A stretch of DNA of 64,000 nt, taken from contig JACPDR010000028.1 of NCBI GenBank assembly GCA_016183935.1, positions 62,001-126,000 of the forward strand, in the 5' to 3' direction. The notes beneath the pieces are model-generated. The model was not told the origin of the DNA. It ran no database searches and saw only the letters and a program-made list of their open reading frames with translations. Made by a program: the position numbers and the translations under genes. Below are positions 36,147 to 45,375 of the stretch, in pieces (the stretch's first letter is position 1; each line of letters starts with the position of its first letter). Origin of the DNA: Caulobacterales bacterium (GTDB lineage: Bacteria; Pseudomonadota; Alphaproteobacteria; Caulobacterales; Caulobacteraceae).

Positions 36147-36956
36147 GTGACCGAGGCCGTCGCCGATCCGCCCGCCGAGCCCGCCCAAGACCGGCGCGCG
36201 GACCGGCCGCTGTCCGGAGGCCGCGTCGACGTCTGGCGGCATCCGGCCGTCGTGCGGATCACCCACTGGCTCAACGTCGCCGCCGTGGTGGTCCTGCTGA
36301 TGAGCGGGCTGAACATCCTGGCGGCGCATCCGCACCTCTACTGGGGCCTGCGCTCGACCTTCGCCGATCCGTGGCTGAGCACGCCGACGGTCCCGGACTG
36401 GCTGCTGATCCCGCAGGGCCGCAATCTGGCGGAGGCGCGCAACTGGCATTTCCTGTTCGCCTGGATCTTCGTGATCAACGGCCTGGTCTATCTGGCCTGG
36501 TCGCTGGCCACCGGACGCTTCCGGCGGCGGCTCTGGCCGACGGGACGCGAAATCCGCGGATTCTGGCCAGCGGTGAAGGAGCACGCCCGGCTGCATTTCC
36601 CCGCGGACGACCATGTCCGCACCTACAACGTCATCCAGAAGCTGACCTATGTGGCCATGGTGCTCGTCATCCTGCCGATGATGCTGGTCACCGGCCTGTC
36701 GATGTCGCCGGGCTTCAACGCCATCGGGGCGGTGCTGCTGGAGATCATGGGCGGGCGGCAGTCGGCGCGGACGCTGCACTTCATTTCGGCCGGGCTGATC
36801 GTCGCCTTCATCGTCGTTCACGTCGGGCTGGTGATCTGGACCGGCTTCTTCAACAACATGCGGTCGATGATCACCGGCTGGTTCGTGATCGGGCCGCCGG
36901 GCTCGACGGCGGGGCCGAAGCTTCGGCGGCGGCGTGACGAGGGAGAGGCGCCATGA
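36147..36956 (+). CDS. Cytochrome b subunit (b561/NiCytB type) of a molybdoenzyme
   Basis: 269 aa, GTG start with AAGGGA nine bases upstream. Four membrane helices with haem-ligand His in RITHWLN, ARNWHFLF, TLHFISAG and IVVHVGL. Its stop overlaps the ATG of the molybdoprotein gene, so it is the likely membrane electron partner of that enzyme, linking it to the quinone pool. Confidence 0.88.
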   Translation: MTEAVADPPAEPAQDRRADRPLSGGRVDVWRHPAVVRITHWLNVAAVVVLLMSGLNILAAHPHLYWGLRSTFADPWLSTPTVPDWLLIPQGRNLAEARNWHFLFAWIFVINGLVYLAWSLATGRFRRRLWPTGREIRGFWPAVKEHARLHFPADDHVRTYNVIQKLTYVAMVLVILPMMLVTGLSMSPGFNAIGAVLLEIMGGRQSARTLHFISAGLIVAFIVVHVGLVIWTGFFNNMRSMITGWFVIGPPGSTAGPKLRRRRDEGEAP

Positions 36957-37711
36957 ACCGCCGCCGCTGGCTGACCGGCGCGCTGGCGACCGCCGCCGCG
37001 GGTCTTGTCTCCGCCTGCGGCGAGGCGAGCTGGCGGCTGTCCGAGCAGGCGCGCCGCATGGGCGAGGGACTGACCCGCCGGGTGCAGCGCCTGATCATTC
37101 CCCGCGACGCCCTGGCGCCGACCTACAGCCGGGCCGAGATCTCTCCGGATTTCCGCCCCAACGGCTCGATCGACCCGGCGGCGGCCGACTATGTGGCGCT
37201 GAAGGCGGACGGCTTCGCCGGCTACCGGTTGGTCGTCGACGGCCTAGTGGAGCGGCCGCTGTCGCTCAGCCTCGCCGATCTGAGGGCGCGGCCGGCGCGG
37301 ACCCAGATCACCAAGCATGACTGCGTCGAGGGCTGGACCTCGATCGGCGAATGGACCGGGGTGCGGCTGGAGACCCTGCTGGACGAGGCGGGGATGAAGC
37401 CCGAGGCGCGCTACATCGTCTTCCATTGCTTCGACGCCCTGGACCAGCGCGAGGATGGCGAGCGCTACTACGAGAGCATCGACCTGGTCGACGCCCGCCA
37501 CCCCCAGACCCTCCTAGCCTACGACATGAACGGCGAGGTCCTGCCGGTCCCGCACGGGGCGCCGCTGCGGCTCAGGGTCGAGCGGCAGCTGGGCTACAAG
37601 CACGCCAAATACATCCGCCGCATCGAGGCGGTGGAGAGCTTCGCCCACATCGGCGCCGGCAAGGGCGGCTACTGGGAGGACCGGGGCTACGAATGGTACG
37701 CGGGCATATGA
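36953..37711 (+). CDS. Molybdopterin-dependent oxidoreductase, sulfite oxidase/YedY (MsrP) fold
   Basis: 252 aa. Twin-arginine signal (RRRW) and a lipobox-like VSAC at residues 17-20, so it is probably exported folded and may be lipid-anchored. The molybdenum Cys is in HDCVEGW, with TSIGEWTGVRL and VPHGAPLRLRV, the fold's conserved loops. MsrP repairs oxidised periplasmic methionine; whether this paralogue does so is unknown, because its b-type partner is larger than MsrQ and differs from it. Confidence 0.88.
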   Translation: MNRRRWLTGALATAAAGLVSACGEASWRLSEQARRMGEGLTRRVQRLIIPRDALAPTYSRAEISPDFRPNGSIDPAAADYVALKADGFAGYRLVVDGLVERPLSLSLADLRARPARTQITKHDCVEGWTSIGEWTGVRLETLLDEAGMKPEARYIVFHCFDALDQREDGERYYESIDLVDARHPQTLLAYDMNGEVLPVPHGAPLRLRVERQLGYKHAKYIRRIEAVESFAHIGAGKGGYWEDRGYEWYAGI

Positions 37712-37823
37712 TCCATTCGACCCGGATGGAGAACGACCCCCGCGGCGACGAGCGGCGTTTCTGCGAGCGAGTTCCCTATGTGCAGCGCGGATCAAGCAAG
37801 GGGCGGCGCTCACCCTCGCCGTA

Positions 37824-38564
37824 ATGACGCTGGCGAGAGCCGCGAGCGCGCAGGAGATCGTCAACCCGAGCTGGGCGTCCATGCCGGATGGCGAAGCGAT
37901 GGCCGAGGCCTATCCGGGGTTCGCCGCCACGGCTGGCTTCGGGGGCGATGTGAACCTGCGATGCAGTGTGGCGCCGGACGGCACGCTGGCGCTCTGCCGC
38001 GTGAACACCGTCGTCCCGTCCGGCCTGGGTTTTGATCAGGCGGCGTTGATGCTGGTTCCGGGATTCCGGCTGAACCCGCAACAAATCGATGGCGAGGCGA
38101 CCAAGTCCAGCGTTCAGTTTTCGGTCCGCTTCCGCATGGGGGACATGGGCGAGGGGCCGCCGTGGACCGGTGCGGAACCTTCGCCGGAGCACCTTGCGGC
38201 GGTGGCCGCTTTCATGCGGGAAGCCGGGATGCTGGGAAGCATCGAGGAGGACCTCGAGGCCATGGACCTGATGGTGGACCCCGAGCGGGAAAGCCGACTG
38301 CGGACCATGCTCCTGCAGGTCCACCGGGAAATAGGGGGCGAGATTGACCAGGCTGCGGCGCTGGTTCTGGCTCGTGTCCTGACACCGGGGCAGTTGGACG
38401 ACATCCAGGCCGGAGGCGACTGGCCGCCGTCTCCGCCCGAGCACCTTCTGGCCGGCGCTGCTGACAGGGCCGAGCAGGTCACGCTCAAGGGGCAGCAGCG
38501 ACTGAGACAACTTTACTGCGCCGAGTTCGATTGTCCCGACCTGGCGCCGCCGCCAACGCCCTGA
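37824..38564 (+). CDS. Exported protein with TonB-C-like domain; N-terminus uncertain
   Basis: 246 aa from ATG 37824, leaving only eleven residues before an apparent signal cleavage (ASAQ). The codons before the ATG stay open and encode a typical hydrophobic signal core (GAALTLAV), but no ATG, GTG or TTG exists in that frame. Residues 40-105 (GGDVNLRCSVAPDGTLALCRVN…FGFDQAAL-like pattern…VQFSVRF) match the TonB C-terminal or energy-transducer fold used as a stand-alone domain. The rest is alpha-helical. Either the start codon is unusual or a single-base frameshift lies near 37800. Confidence 0.6.
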   Translation: MTLARAASAQEIVNPSWASMPDGEAMAEAYPGFAATAGFGGDVNLRCSVAPDGTLALCRVNTVVPSGLGFDQAALMLVPGFRLNPQQIDGEATKSSVQFSVRFRMGDMGEGPPWTGAEPSPEHLAAVAAFMREAGMLGSIEEDLEAMDLMVDPERESRLRTMLLQVHREIGGEIDQAAALVLARVLTPGQLDDIQAGGDWPPSPPEHLLAGAADRAEQVTLKGQQRLRQLYCAEFDCPDLAPPPTP

Positions 38565-38580
38565 GCGAGCCCGACCGCGC

Positions 38581-39615
38581 CTACAGCCGGACCTCGGCCC
38601 GCCGCTTCCCGCTCTCGATCCCGGCTTCCAGCACCTCCATGACGGTTAGCGCCTCCTCCAGTGGGACCGGATTCTGGGCCCCGTCGGTCAGGGCCGAGGC
38701 GACGGCGTCGTAATAGGCGCGGTAGTCGCCCGGCGGGCCGGGGACGGTCTCCCGCGCGCCGGTGGCGCCATCGACCCGAACCGCGGGCGAGGGATCGACG
38801 CCCCAGTCGGGGCCGCCGACCGGCAGGCCGGCCTTGAGCTGGTCCTCCTGCGCGTCGAGGCCCGACTTGAGCCAGCTGGCCTTCGCGCCGTGGACGGCGA
38901 ACCGGGGGCCGGGCGCGGGGCTGGTCATGTCGGCGTGCAGGATGATCCGCTTGTCGGCGTAGCGGAGGACGGCGTGGGCCCAGTCGGCGGCGCGGCCGCC
39001 CTCGCGCAGCACGGCGAGGTCGCAGGTCACGCCGAGGGGGCGGCCGAACAGGACAAGGGCCTGGTCGATCAGGTGAGGGCCGAGATCATGCCAGATGCCG
39101 CCGCCCGGTTCGCCCCGTTCGCGCCAGCGATCCCGCACCTGTGGCCGGTAGCGATCGAAGTGGCTCTCGAAGGCGTGGATCGGGCCGAGACGGCCGCTGT
39201 CGAGTTCGCTCCTCAGGGCGAGGAAGTCGGCGTCCCAGCGGCGATTGTGGAAGACCGACAGGAAGAGGCCGCGGGCCTTGGCGAGATCGGCGACCTGCCG
39301 CGCCTCGGCCAGGTCGAGGGCGAACGGCTTGTCGATGACGACCGCCTTGCCCGCCTCAAGCGCGGCCCGGGCCTGCGGGGCGTGCAGGGCGTTGGGGGTG
39401 GCGACGACCACCAGGCCGATGGCCGGGTCGGCGAGGGCCTCGTCGAAGCTCGGGACTGGACGGGCGTGGGGCCAGGCGGCGGCGAGCGCCTCGGCCTGGC
39501 TTGTCACCACCGTATGCAGTTCAAGCCCGGCGCAGGCCGAGATCAGCGGCGCGTGGAAGGTGCGTCCGGCATAGCCGAAGCCGACGAGGGCGACGTTGAC
39601 CCGGCGCGGGTTCAG
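38581..39615 (-). CDS. Gfo/Idh/MocA-family NAD(P)-dependent oxidoreductase (CTG start)
   Basis: 344 aa. The frame must begin upstream of the first GTG (39510) because the Rossmann motif VALVGFGYAGRTFH lies before it. The only plausible initiator there is CTG at 39615, overlapping the nrdB stop and preceded by GAGGG nine bases away; no ATG, GTG or TTG exists between it and the in-frame TGA at 39630-39628. Further motifs are EAGKAVVIDKPFALD (catalytic Lys-Pro), WHDLGPHLID, and the family's C-terminal sheet. Substrate unknown, likely a sugar or inositol derivative. Confidence 0.85.
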   Translation of the reverse strand: MNPRRVNVALVGFGYAGRTFHAPLISACAGLELHTVVTSQAEALAAAWPHARPVPSFDEALADPAIGLVVVATPNALHAPQARAALEAGKAVVIDKPFALDLAEARQVADLAKARGLFLSVFHNRRWDADFLALRSELDSGRLGPIHAFESHFDRYRPQVRDRWRERGEPGGGIWHDLGPHLIDQALVLFGRPLGVTCDLAVLREGGRAADWAHAVLRYADKRIILHADMTSPAPGPRFAVHGAKASWLKSGLDAQEDQLKAGLPVGGPDWGVDPSPAVRVDGATGARETVPGPPGDYRAYYDAVASALTDGAQNPVPLEEALTVMEVLEAGIESGKRRAEVRL

Positions 39616-40658
39616 GCGTCGACGCCCTCAATGCGGCGCTTCTGCATCATGGCGTCGAAGCTGTCCCAGACGCCGGCGGCGCCGTGCCACGAGCCCTTGG
39701 TCGCGGCCTTGGAGTATTCGGTGGCGCGGGCCTCGAAGAAGTTGGCGTGCTCGACGCCCGACAGCATCGACTGCAGCCAGGGCAGCGGGTTTTCCTTGAT
39801 CCCGAACAGTTCGGGCAGGTGCAGCTGGCGCAGGCGCCAGTCAGCGATGAAGCGGATGTAGGACTTGATGTCCGCCGGGGTCATGCCGTTGACCGGCCCC
39901 ATCTCGAAGGCCAGGTCGATGAAGCGGTCCTCCATCTCGACCACGGTGCGGCAGCATTCGACGATGTCGTCGGCCACGGCCTTGGTGACCGCGCCCGTCT
40001 CCTTGTTGAAGGCGTGGTACAGCTTGATGATGCCCTCGCAGTGCAGGCTCTCGTCGCGCACCGACCACGAGACGATCTGGCCCATGCCCTTCATCTTGTT
40101 CTGGCGCGGGAAGTTCATCAGCATGGCGAACGACGCGAACAGCTGCAGGCCTTCGGAGAAGCCGCCGAACATGGCCAGGGTGCGGGCGATGTCGCCGTCG
40201 GTCTCGACCCCGAACCTGCCCATGAAGTCATGCTTGTCGCGCATGGCCTCGTATTCCATGAAGGCCCCGAACTCGCTCTCGGGCATGCCGATGGTTTCGA
40301 GCAGCAGGGCGTAGGCGGCGATGTGGATGGTCTCCATGTTGGCGAAGCTCGCCAGCATCATCTTGACCTCGGTCGGTTTGAACACCCGACCGTACCGCTC
40401 CATGTAGTTGTCCTGGACCTCGATGTCGGCCTGGGTGAAGAAGCGGAAAATCTGCGTCAGCAGGTTGCGCTCGCTGTCGGTCAGATTGGCCGCCCAGTCC
40501 TTGCAGTCCTCGCCCAGCGGCACCTCCTCGGGCATCCAGTGGACCTGCTGCTGCTTCTTCCACATGTCGAACGCCCACGGGTAGCGGAACGGCTTGTAGG
40601 CCGCCGAGGCGGTCAGGAGGCCGGGGGTGGAAGCGGTGATGGGGACGTGCGCGTTCAT
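39612..40658 (-). CDS. nrdB: Ribonucleoside-diphosphate reductase beta subunit, class I
   Basis: 348-aa radical-generating subunit that works with NrdA (1008-2891). Ferritin-like fold with di-iron ligands and the radical Tyr: NMETIHIAAY (Glu, His and Tyr at the E. coli 115/118/122 spacing), GGFSEGLQLFASF, and DESLHCEG (Glu, His). The Tyr is present, so it is not a Tyr-less class Ic or Ie protein. C-terminal tail that docks into NrdA is short. No fused ATP-cone. ATG 40658; the gene is 37 kb from nrdA, unlike the usual adjacent pair. Its stop overlaps the CTG of the next gene. Confidence 0.96.
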   Translation of the reverse strand: MNAHVPITASTPGLLTASAAYKPFRYPWAFDMWKKQQQVHWMPEEVPLGEDCKDWAANLTDSERNLLTQIFRFFTQADIEVQDNYMERYGRVFKPTEVKMMLASFANMETIHIAAYALLLETIGMPESEFGAFMEYEAMRDKHDFMGRFGVETDGDIARTLAMFGGFSEGLQLFASFAMLMNFPRQNKMKGMGQIVSWSVRDESLHCEGIIKLYHAFNKETGAVTKAVADDIVECCRTVVEMEDRFIDLAFEMGPVNGMTPADIKSYIRFIADWRLRQLHLPELFGIKENPLPWLQSMLSGVEHANFFEARATEYSKAATKGSWHGAAGVWDSFDAMMQKRRIEGVDA

Positions 40659-40746
40659 CGAAGCTACTCTGTCGGCGAATCCGGAAGATGGATCGTAACC
40701 ATGCGACTCCGGGAACCGTTCGCCAAGCCAAAATACGGCTATATTG

Positions 40747-40756
40747 CGATCACTTT
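40747..40756 (-). promoter_or_regulatory. Decamer shared with the nrdA promoter
   Basis: CGATCACTTT, 89 bases upstream of the nrdB ATG, identical in sequence and gene-relative orientation to 3020-3029 upstream of nrdA. A candidate for co-regulation of the two unlinked subunit genes. Confidence 0.35.
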
Positions 40757-40832
40757 TTCCGCGACCGCTAGATGTGGTAGGAATGGCCCATTCTGTTGGG
40801 GATGAGGCTGGGGATGTAAGGTGGCCTCCGTG

Positions 40833-41522
40833 ATGACCGCCGCTCCCATCGATGTGCTCCAGCCCGGCGCGGCCATTCCGCGGCATCGGCACGACACGCC
40901 CTACGCGGCCATCGTCCTGTCCGGCGGCTACGAGGAGGCGGGAGACGGCGGGCGCTATCGGGCGGGGCCTGGCGACGTGCTCATCCACGCGGCGTTCTCG
41001 GCGCATCTGGATCGGGCCCCCCTCCGGCGGACCACGGTGCTGAACCTCCCCCTGCCGACGCTGTGGGCCCGCACGTCAAGCCGGATGCGCATCGACGACG
41101 CGGACAGGCTGGCGCGGCTGGCGGAGCGGGATGTACGCGATGGGCAGGCCTCCCTGCTGGAGGCGCTGACGCCGGGTCCGGGCGGACTTCAGGATGACGT
41201 CGACGTCCTCGCCAAAGCCCTGTCGGAGGCAACGGCGCCGGCCGCTTCGGCATGGTCCCGCCAATGGGATGTGGTCCGCCAGACCGCCTGGCGGAGGTTC
41301 ACCGCGGCCTATGGAGTAGGGCCAGCGCGCTACCGGGTCGAGGCGCGGACGCGCCGGGCGTGGAGCCGGCTGATCGTCGGCCGGGAAGAGCTGAGCGACA
41401 TCGCCGCCGCGGAGGGCTTCGCCGACCAGGCCCATATGACGCGCGACGTGCGCGCCCTGACCGGCCGCACGCCCGGGCAGTGGCGCGCACTGCACCATTC
41501 GTTCAAGACCGGAGCCGGTTGA
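40833..41522 (+). CDS. AraC-family transcriptional regulator with N-terminal cupin
   Basis: 229 aa from ATG 40833 (AAGGTGG upstream; an in-frame GTG at 40821 is the alternative). N-terminal cupin with RHRHDTPYAA ligand-binding strand and GPGDVLIHAAFSAH; C-terminal AraC DNA-binding region with two HTHs (WSRLIVGREELSDIAAAEGFADQAHMTRDVRALTG). Divergent from nrdB. Target unknown, possibly the CPBP protease gene that follows. Confidence 0.85.
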   Translation: MTAAPIDVLQPGAAIPRHRHDTPYAAIVLSGGYEEAGDGGRYRAGPGDVLIHAAFSAHLDRAPLRRTTVLNLPLPTLWARTSSRMRIDDADRLARLAERDVRDGQASLLEALTPGPGGLQDDVDVLAKALSEATAPAASAWSRQWDVVRQTAWRRFTAAYGVGPARYRVEARTRRAWSRLIVGREELSDIAAAEGFADQAHMTRDVRALTGRTPGQWRALHHSFKTGAG

Positions 41523-41539
41523 GCCGCCACGCTCATCGA

Positions 41540-42325
41540 ATGAGCACCGTCCTCCCCTCCGCCCCGCGCCCGTTCTTCCAGATTACCGGCTTCACCGCCG
41601 GACCGGTCCGCACCATCCTGTCGCTGCTGCTCGCGGCCGTGGTGATGCAGGTCTGCCTCGTGCCGGCGCGGGAGGCCGCCCGATGGATCTTCCGCAACGG
41701 CGGCGAGGGCTGGAGCGACCACGTCGGCCTGTTCGTCTTCGTCGCCATCATGCTGCAGGGCCTCGTCGGCCTCATCGGCATCGGCGTCATGAAAAAGGTC
41801 CTGCCGCGGGCGGACGGGCATGTCCGATGGCCGCCGGGGCGAAGCTACATCGGACTGGCCGCGCTGATCGGCGTCGCGATGGGCCTGATCATGCTGGCCG
41901 CCGACTACTGGCCGCAGCTGCTCGGCGGCGTGGCGCCCGGCGACTATCCGACGGCCCCCGTGCCGGCGGCGGAATGGCTGCTGGCCATGATCACCACCGG
42001 TCTCGGCGAGGAGACCATCTTTCGCGGCCTGCTGGTCGGCATGCTGGTGGTGCTGACGCCCGGCCGGGTCCGCCTCGGCCGGTTCGAGATCCCCGTGGCG
42101 GGGGTGCTGGTGGCCCTGCTGTTCGGGGTGGCCCATTACGACAGCTTCCTGCGGGGTCCGCTGAACATCGCCATCGCCCAGCAGATCTACGCCTTCGTCT
42201 GGGGCCTGACATACGTCTGGCTTATGGAGCGGTCGAAGAGTCTCGTGGCCCCGATCGTTGCGCATGGCGTAGGGAATTTCGTCGAGGTCGCCGCCGTGAT
42301 GGCCCTGCTGATCGCCCTGGGCTGA
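41540..42325 (+). CDS. CPBP-family intramembrane metalloprotease
   Basis: 261 aa, seven or eight membrane helices. The catalytic motifs of the CAAX-protease/bacteriocin-processing family are complete: GEETIFRG (EExxxR), FGVAHYD (HxxxB) and AHGVGNFVE (third His/Asn). Function in bacteria is usually membrane-protein processing or immunity. Starts at ATG 41540, 18 bases after the AraC gene. Confidence 0.88.
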   Translation: MSTVLPSAPRPFFQITGFTAGPVRTILSLLLAAVVMQVCLVPAREAARWIFRNGGEGWSDHVGLFVFVAIMLQGLVGLIGIGVMKKVLPRADGHVRWPPGRSYIGLAALIGVAMGLIMLAADYWPQLLGGVAPGDYPTAPVPAAEWLLAMITTGLGEETIFRGLLVGMLVVLTPGRVRLGRFEIPVAGVLVALLFGVAHYDSFLRGPLNIAIAQQIYAFVWGLTYVWLMERSKSLVAPIVAHGVGNFVEVAAVMALLIALG

Positions 42326-42357
42326 TCCGGGGGCCGACCTCCGAAGCAGGAGGACGC

Positions 42358-43008
42358 ATGACCTACACAGTCTATGGCGCGGCCGGGTCCGGCTCGGTTC
42401 CGGTGGAGGCGGCGCTGACCCTGATCGGGGCGCCCTTCGAGGTCGTCGAGGCGGTGACCTGGGAGGGCGAGACCGAGCGCGACAAGGTGGCGCCGGTCAA
42501 TCCCATGCGGCAGATACCGGCGCTGGTCACGCCGGACGGGGAGACGATCACCGAGAGCGCGGCGATCCTGATCTGGCTGACCGAGCAGCATCCGGAGGCG
42601 GCGCTGGGACCGGAGCCGTGCGACCCGCGCCGGGCCCAGTTCCTGCGCTGGATGACCTTCATCCCGGCCTCGATCTATTCGATGTACTGGGTCCGAGATG
42701 ACCCGAGCCGACTGGCCGGCGACGATGCGGCGGCGCAGGCGACGATCAAGGCGCGGACGGCGGAACGGATCGCCGAGTGCTGGGGCCGGATGGAGAGCCA
42801 GATCACGCCCGACCGTTTCCTGCTGGGGCCGGAGTTGACCGTGCTGGATCTGTATGTGGCCACGGCCAGCCGCTGGACGCCGCACCGGGCCCGCTTCCAT
42901 CAGGTGGCGCCGCGCATGGGCGAGGTCATGCGGCGGGTCGACGCCCTGCCCGAGCTGCGCGAGTTCTGGGCGCGGCGGTTTCCGTTCAAGGGGAATTATC
43001 AGGGGTGA
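42358..43008 (+). CDS. Glutathione S-transferase family protein
   Basis: 216 aa. N-terminal thioredoxin-like half with SGSVPVEAAL in the active-site position and the cis-Pro QIPALVTPDGETITESAAIL motif, followed by an all-helical C-terminal half. The residue that activates glutathione is Ser rather than Tyr, as in beta/zeta-like bacterial classes. GGAGGA ribosome site before ATG 42358. Confidence 0.85.
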   Translation: MTYTVYGAAGSGSVPVEAALTLIGAPFEVVEAVTWEGETERDKVAPVNPMRQIPALVTPDGETITESAAILIWLTEQHPEAALGPEPCDPRRAQFLRWMTFIPASIYSMYWVRDDPSRLAGDDAAAQATIKARTAERIAECWGRMESQITPDRFLLGPELTVLDLYVATASRWTPHRARFHQVAPRMGEVMRRVDALPELREFWARRFPFKGNYQG

Positions 43009-43065
43009 GGGGTCAGGGGCGGGGCCCAGGGAACCGCCTTCGCCCCGTCATCTCTCATCCCCGGC

Positions 43066-45270
43066 TCAAGCCGCCTCGACCACGCTGGCGACGGGCAGGT
43101 CGCCGGACAGCGCGCGCGAGACGATGGCGAACAGGGCGGCCTGGCTGACCGGCTTGGCCAGATGGGCGTTCATGCCGGCGGCGAGGCAACGGGTCACGTC
43201 CTCAGGCATGGCGTCGGCGGTCATGGCGACGATCGGGACGGCGCCCCGGACGGGGTCCGGCAGGGCGCGGATGCGGCCGGTGGCCTCGAGCCCGTCCATG
43301 CGCGGCATGCGCACGTCCATCAGCACGAGGTCGAAGGCGTGGGCGGCCGCGGCCTGCACAGCCTCGTGGCCGTCGCAGGTCTCGATCACCTCGCAGCCGA
43401 AGGCCTGCAGCATGATGCGGGCGACCTCGCGATTGACCGGATGATCATCGACGACGAGCACGCGCGGGGTGCTGGCGGCGGTCGACGCGCCGGCCGGGGT
43501 TCCGGTCTCGGGCCCGGCGGCGAGGGCGGGGGCCGGGAGGGGCGCGTCCCCGGCGACGTCAGGAGCGCGGGCGAGGGGCAGATGCAGGGTGAAGGTCGAG
43601 CCCTCGCCGGGGCGGCTGTCGACCTCGACCCGACCCCCGAGCCGGCTCACGTGACGGGCCACCAGGGCGAGGCCGAGGCCCACGCCGTCGTGAAGCCGGG
43701 TGGTCGAGGCGTCGGCCTGGCAGAAGGCCTGGAACAGTTCGGTGTGGTGGTCGGGCGCGATGCCGCAGCCGGTGTCGGAGACGCGGATGGCGACGCCCTC
43801 GCCGGCCCGGTCGAGGCGCACGGAGACGCCGCCCTCGGTGGTGAATTTGACCGCGTTGGCGATCAGCGGATGCAGGGCCTGACGCAGGGCGCGGCGGTCG
43901 CAAAGGAAGCGGGCGCGGACCGGCAGGCGGTCGTCCACGCCCAGGCTGAGCCCCAAGGCGTCGGCGGCGGCGCGGCTGGGCGCCATGGCCTCGCGGGCGA
44001 CGGCGGCCAGGTCCAGCGGCTCCAGCGAGACGGCGTCCTCGCCGCGGGCGAAATCGAGGATGTCCTCGACCAGCATCAGCAAGCCGTCGCTGGACTCGCG
44101 GATTTGCCGCGCCTGGCGCACCGCCTCGCCGTCGAGGTCGGATCGGCCCGCCAGCAGGTCGGCGAAGCCGGCCACGCCGTTCAGCGGGGTGCGCATCTCG
44201 TGGCTCATCATGGCCAGGAAGCGGGAACGGGCGGCGGCGGCGTCCTCGGCCACGCGGCGGGCCTCCTGGGCGGCGGCGGTGCGGGCCCGCAGCCGGGCCT
44301 CAAGCCGGCGCCGCTCGGTCATCACCGTCGAGATCGGCAGGACGGTGACCACCATGGCCAGCAGGAACAGGTTGTAGACGCCGAGGCTGCGGACCATCGG
44401 CGGCACGCCCTCGAGCCCGGGCAGGTCGGCCAGCCGGGTCAGGTGGACCGGTCCATGACCCATCAGGGTGGCCGCGCCGCTGATCGCGGCCAGGCCGATC
44501 AGGGCCCCGGCGGACCAGGCGGGCGACAGCCGCAGGCCGATCAGCATCATCGGCAGGAAGACGAGGAACATCAGCGGCGCTTCGTCCTGCCAGAAGACGC
44601 CGACCGTCACCGCCAGCATCAGGGCGACCAGGCTCGCGGCTTCGGCGCGGGACGCGCGGGCGGCGCCGAGGAAGCGGTGGCGGCGGGCCAGCAGCAGCAG
44701 GATCGGGGTGACGAGGAGCAGGCCCAGCGTCTCGACGGCGATGTAGCTCTGCAACTTGAAGAGCCAGATCACCCACGGTTTCGTGGTGATCAGCGCGAGC
44801 AGGCCCATGCTGAACAGGCCGGCGACGACCGTGGCCGGCGCCACGGCCAGCGCCGTAAACCGGGTCAGGCGGCCCGGGCGGCGCAGGTCGAGGGCCGCGC
44901 CGCACACCCGCCGCGCCAGTACGGCGGCCGCCACGGCCATGCCGAGGTTGAGCACGACATTGGCGCCCAGATACAGGGCGGAGGTTCCGCGCATGCCGTT
45001 GATCAGGATGTCGAGCGCCGCGCAGGACGCCAGCACCGCCAAGGCCGGGCGGCGGTGCAATTGCAGCAGGGCCGCGGTCACGACCCCGTTGGCGAGCCAG
45101 ATCGTGGCCGTGCCGAACCGGGCCATGGTCCAGTAGCCTACCGCCAGGGCGGCGGCGTACATCACCACATACGCCAGGGCGGGCGGACCGGAGACCCGAC
45201 CCGCGTCGTGCCTGAACAGACGCCAACGACCTTTCAAGCGGACCCTCCCCGGCCACCATCGGAGTCTCAC
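43066..45270 (-). CDS. Hybrid sensor histidine kinase/response regulator with MASE1-type membrane domain
   Basis: 734 aa from GTG 45270. An N-terminal domain of eight to ten membrane helices (residues about 30-330) resembles MASE1, then a coiled linker, HisKA (SHEMRTPLNG), HATPase_c (ANAVKFT, DTGCGIAPD, GLGLALV) and a C-terminal receiver domain (VVDDHPVNRE, LVLMDVRMPRMDGLEA, Lys in AHLAKPVS). It can phosphorylate itself and relay internally; no phosphotransfer protein or output regulator is adjacent. Confidence 0.92.
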   Translation of the reverse strand: MRLRWWPGRVRLKGRWRLFRHDAGRVSGPPALAYVVMYAAALAVGYWTMARFGTATIWLANGVVTAALLQLHRRPALAVLASCAALDILINGMRGTSALYLGANVVLNLGMAVAAAVLARRVCGAALDLRRPGRLTRFTALAVAPATVVAGLFSMGLLALITTKPWVIWLFKLQSYIAVETLGLLLVTPILLLLARRHRFLGAARASRAEAASLVALMLAVTVGVFWQDEAPLMFLVFLPMMLIGLRLSPAWSAGALIGLAAISGAATLMGHGPVHLTRLADLPGLEGVPPMVRSLGVYNLFLLAMVVTVLPISTVMTERRRLEARLRARTAAAQEARRVAEDAAAARSRFLAMMSHEMRTPLNGVAGFADLLAGRSDLDGEAVRQARQIRESSDGLLMLVEDILDFARGEDAVSLEPLDLAAVAREAMAPSRAAADALGLSLGVDDRLPVRARFLCDRRALRQALHPLIANAVKFTTEGGVSVRLDRAGEGVAIRVSDTGCGIAPDHHTELFQAFCQADASTTRLHDGVGLGLALVARHVSRLGGRVEVDSRPGEGSTFTLHLPLARAPDVAGDAPLPAPALAAGPETGTPAGASTAASTPRVLVVDDHPVNREVARIMLQAFGCEVIETCDGHEAVQAAAAHAFDLVLMDVRMPRMDGLEATGRIRALPDPVRGAVPIVAMTADAMPEDVTRCLAAGMNAHLAKPVSQAALFAIVSRALSGDLPVASVVEAA

Positions 45271-45375
45271 GTCTAGAGCCGACCCGTAAACAAATCAGAT
45301 GCATGGCGAGCTATGGCCAAGGAACTCCGCGCCAACCGCGACCGTTTCCAAACCCTCGCCCCAGGGCCAGGACTC

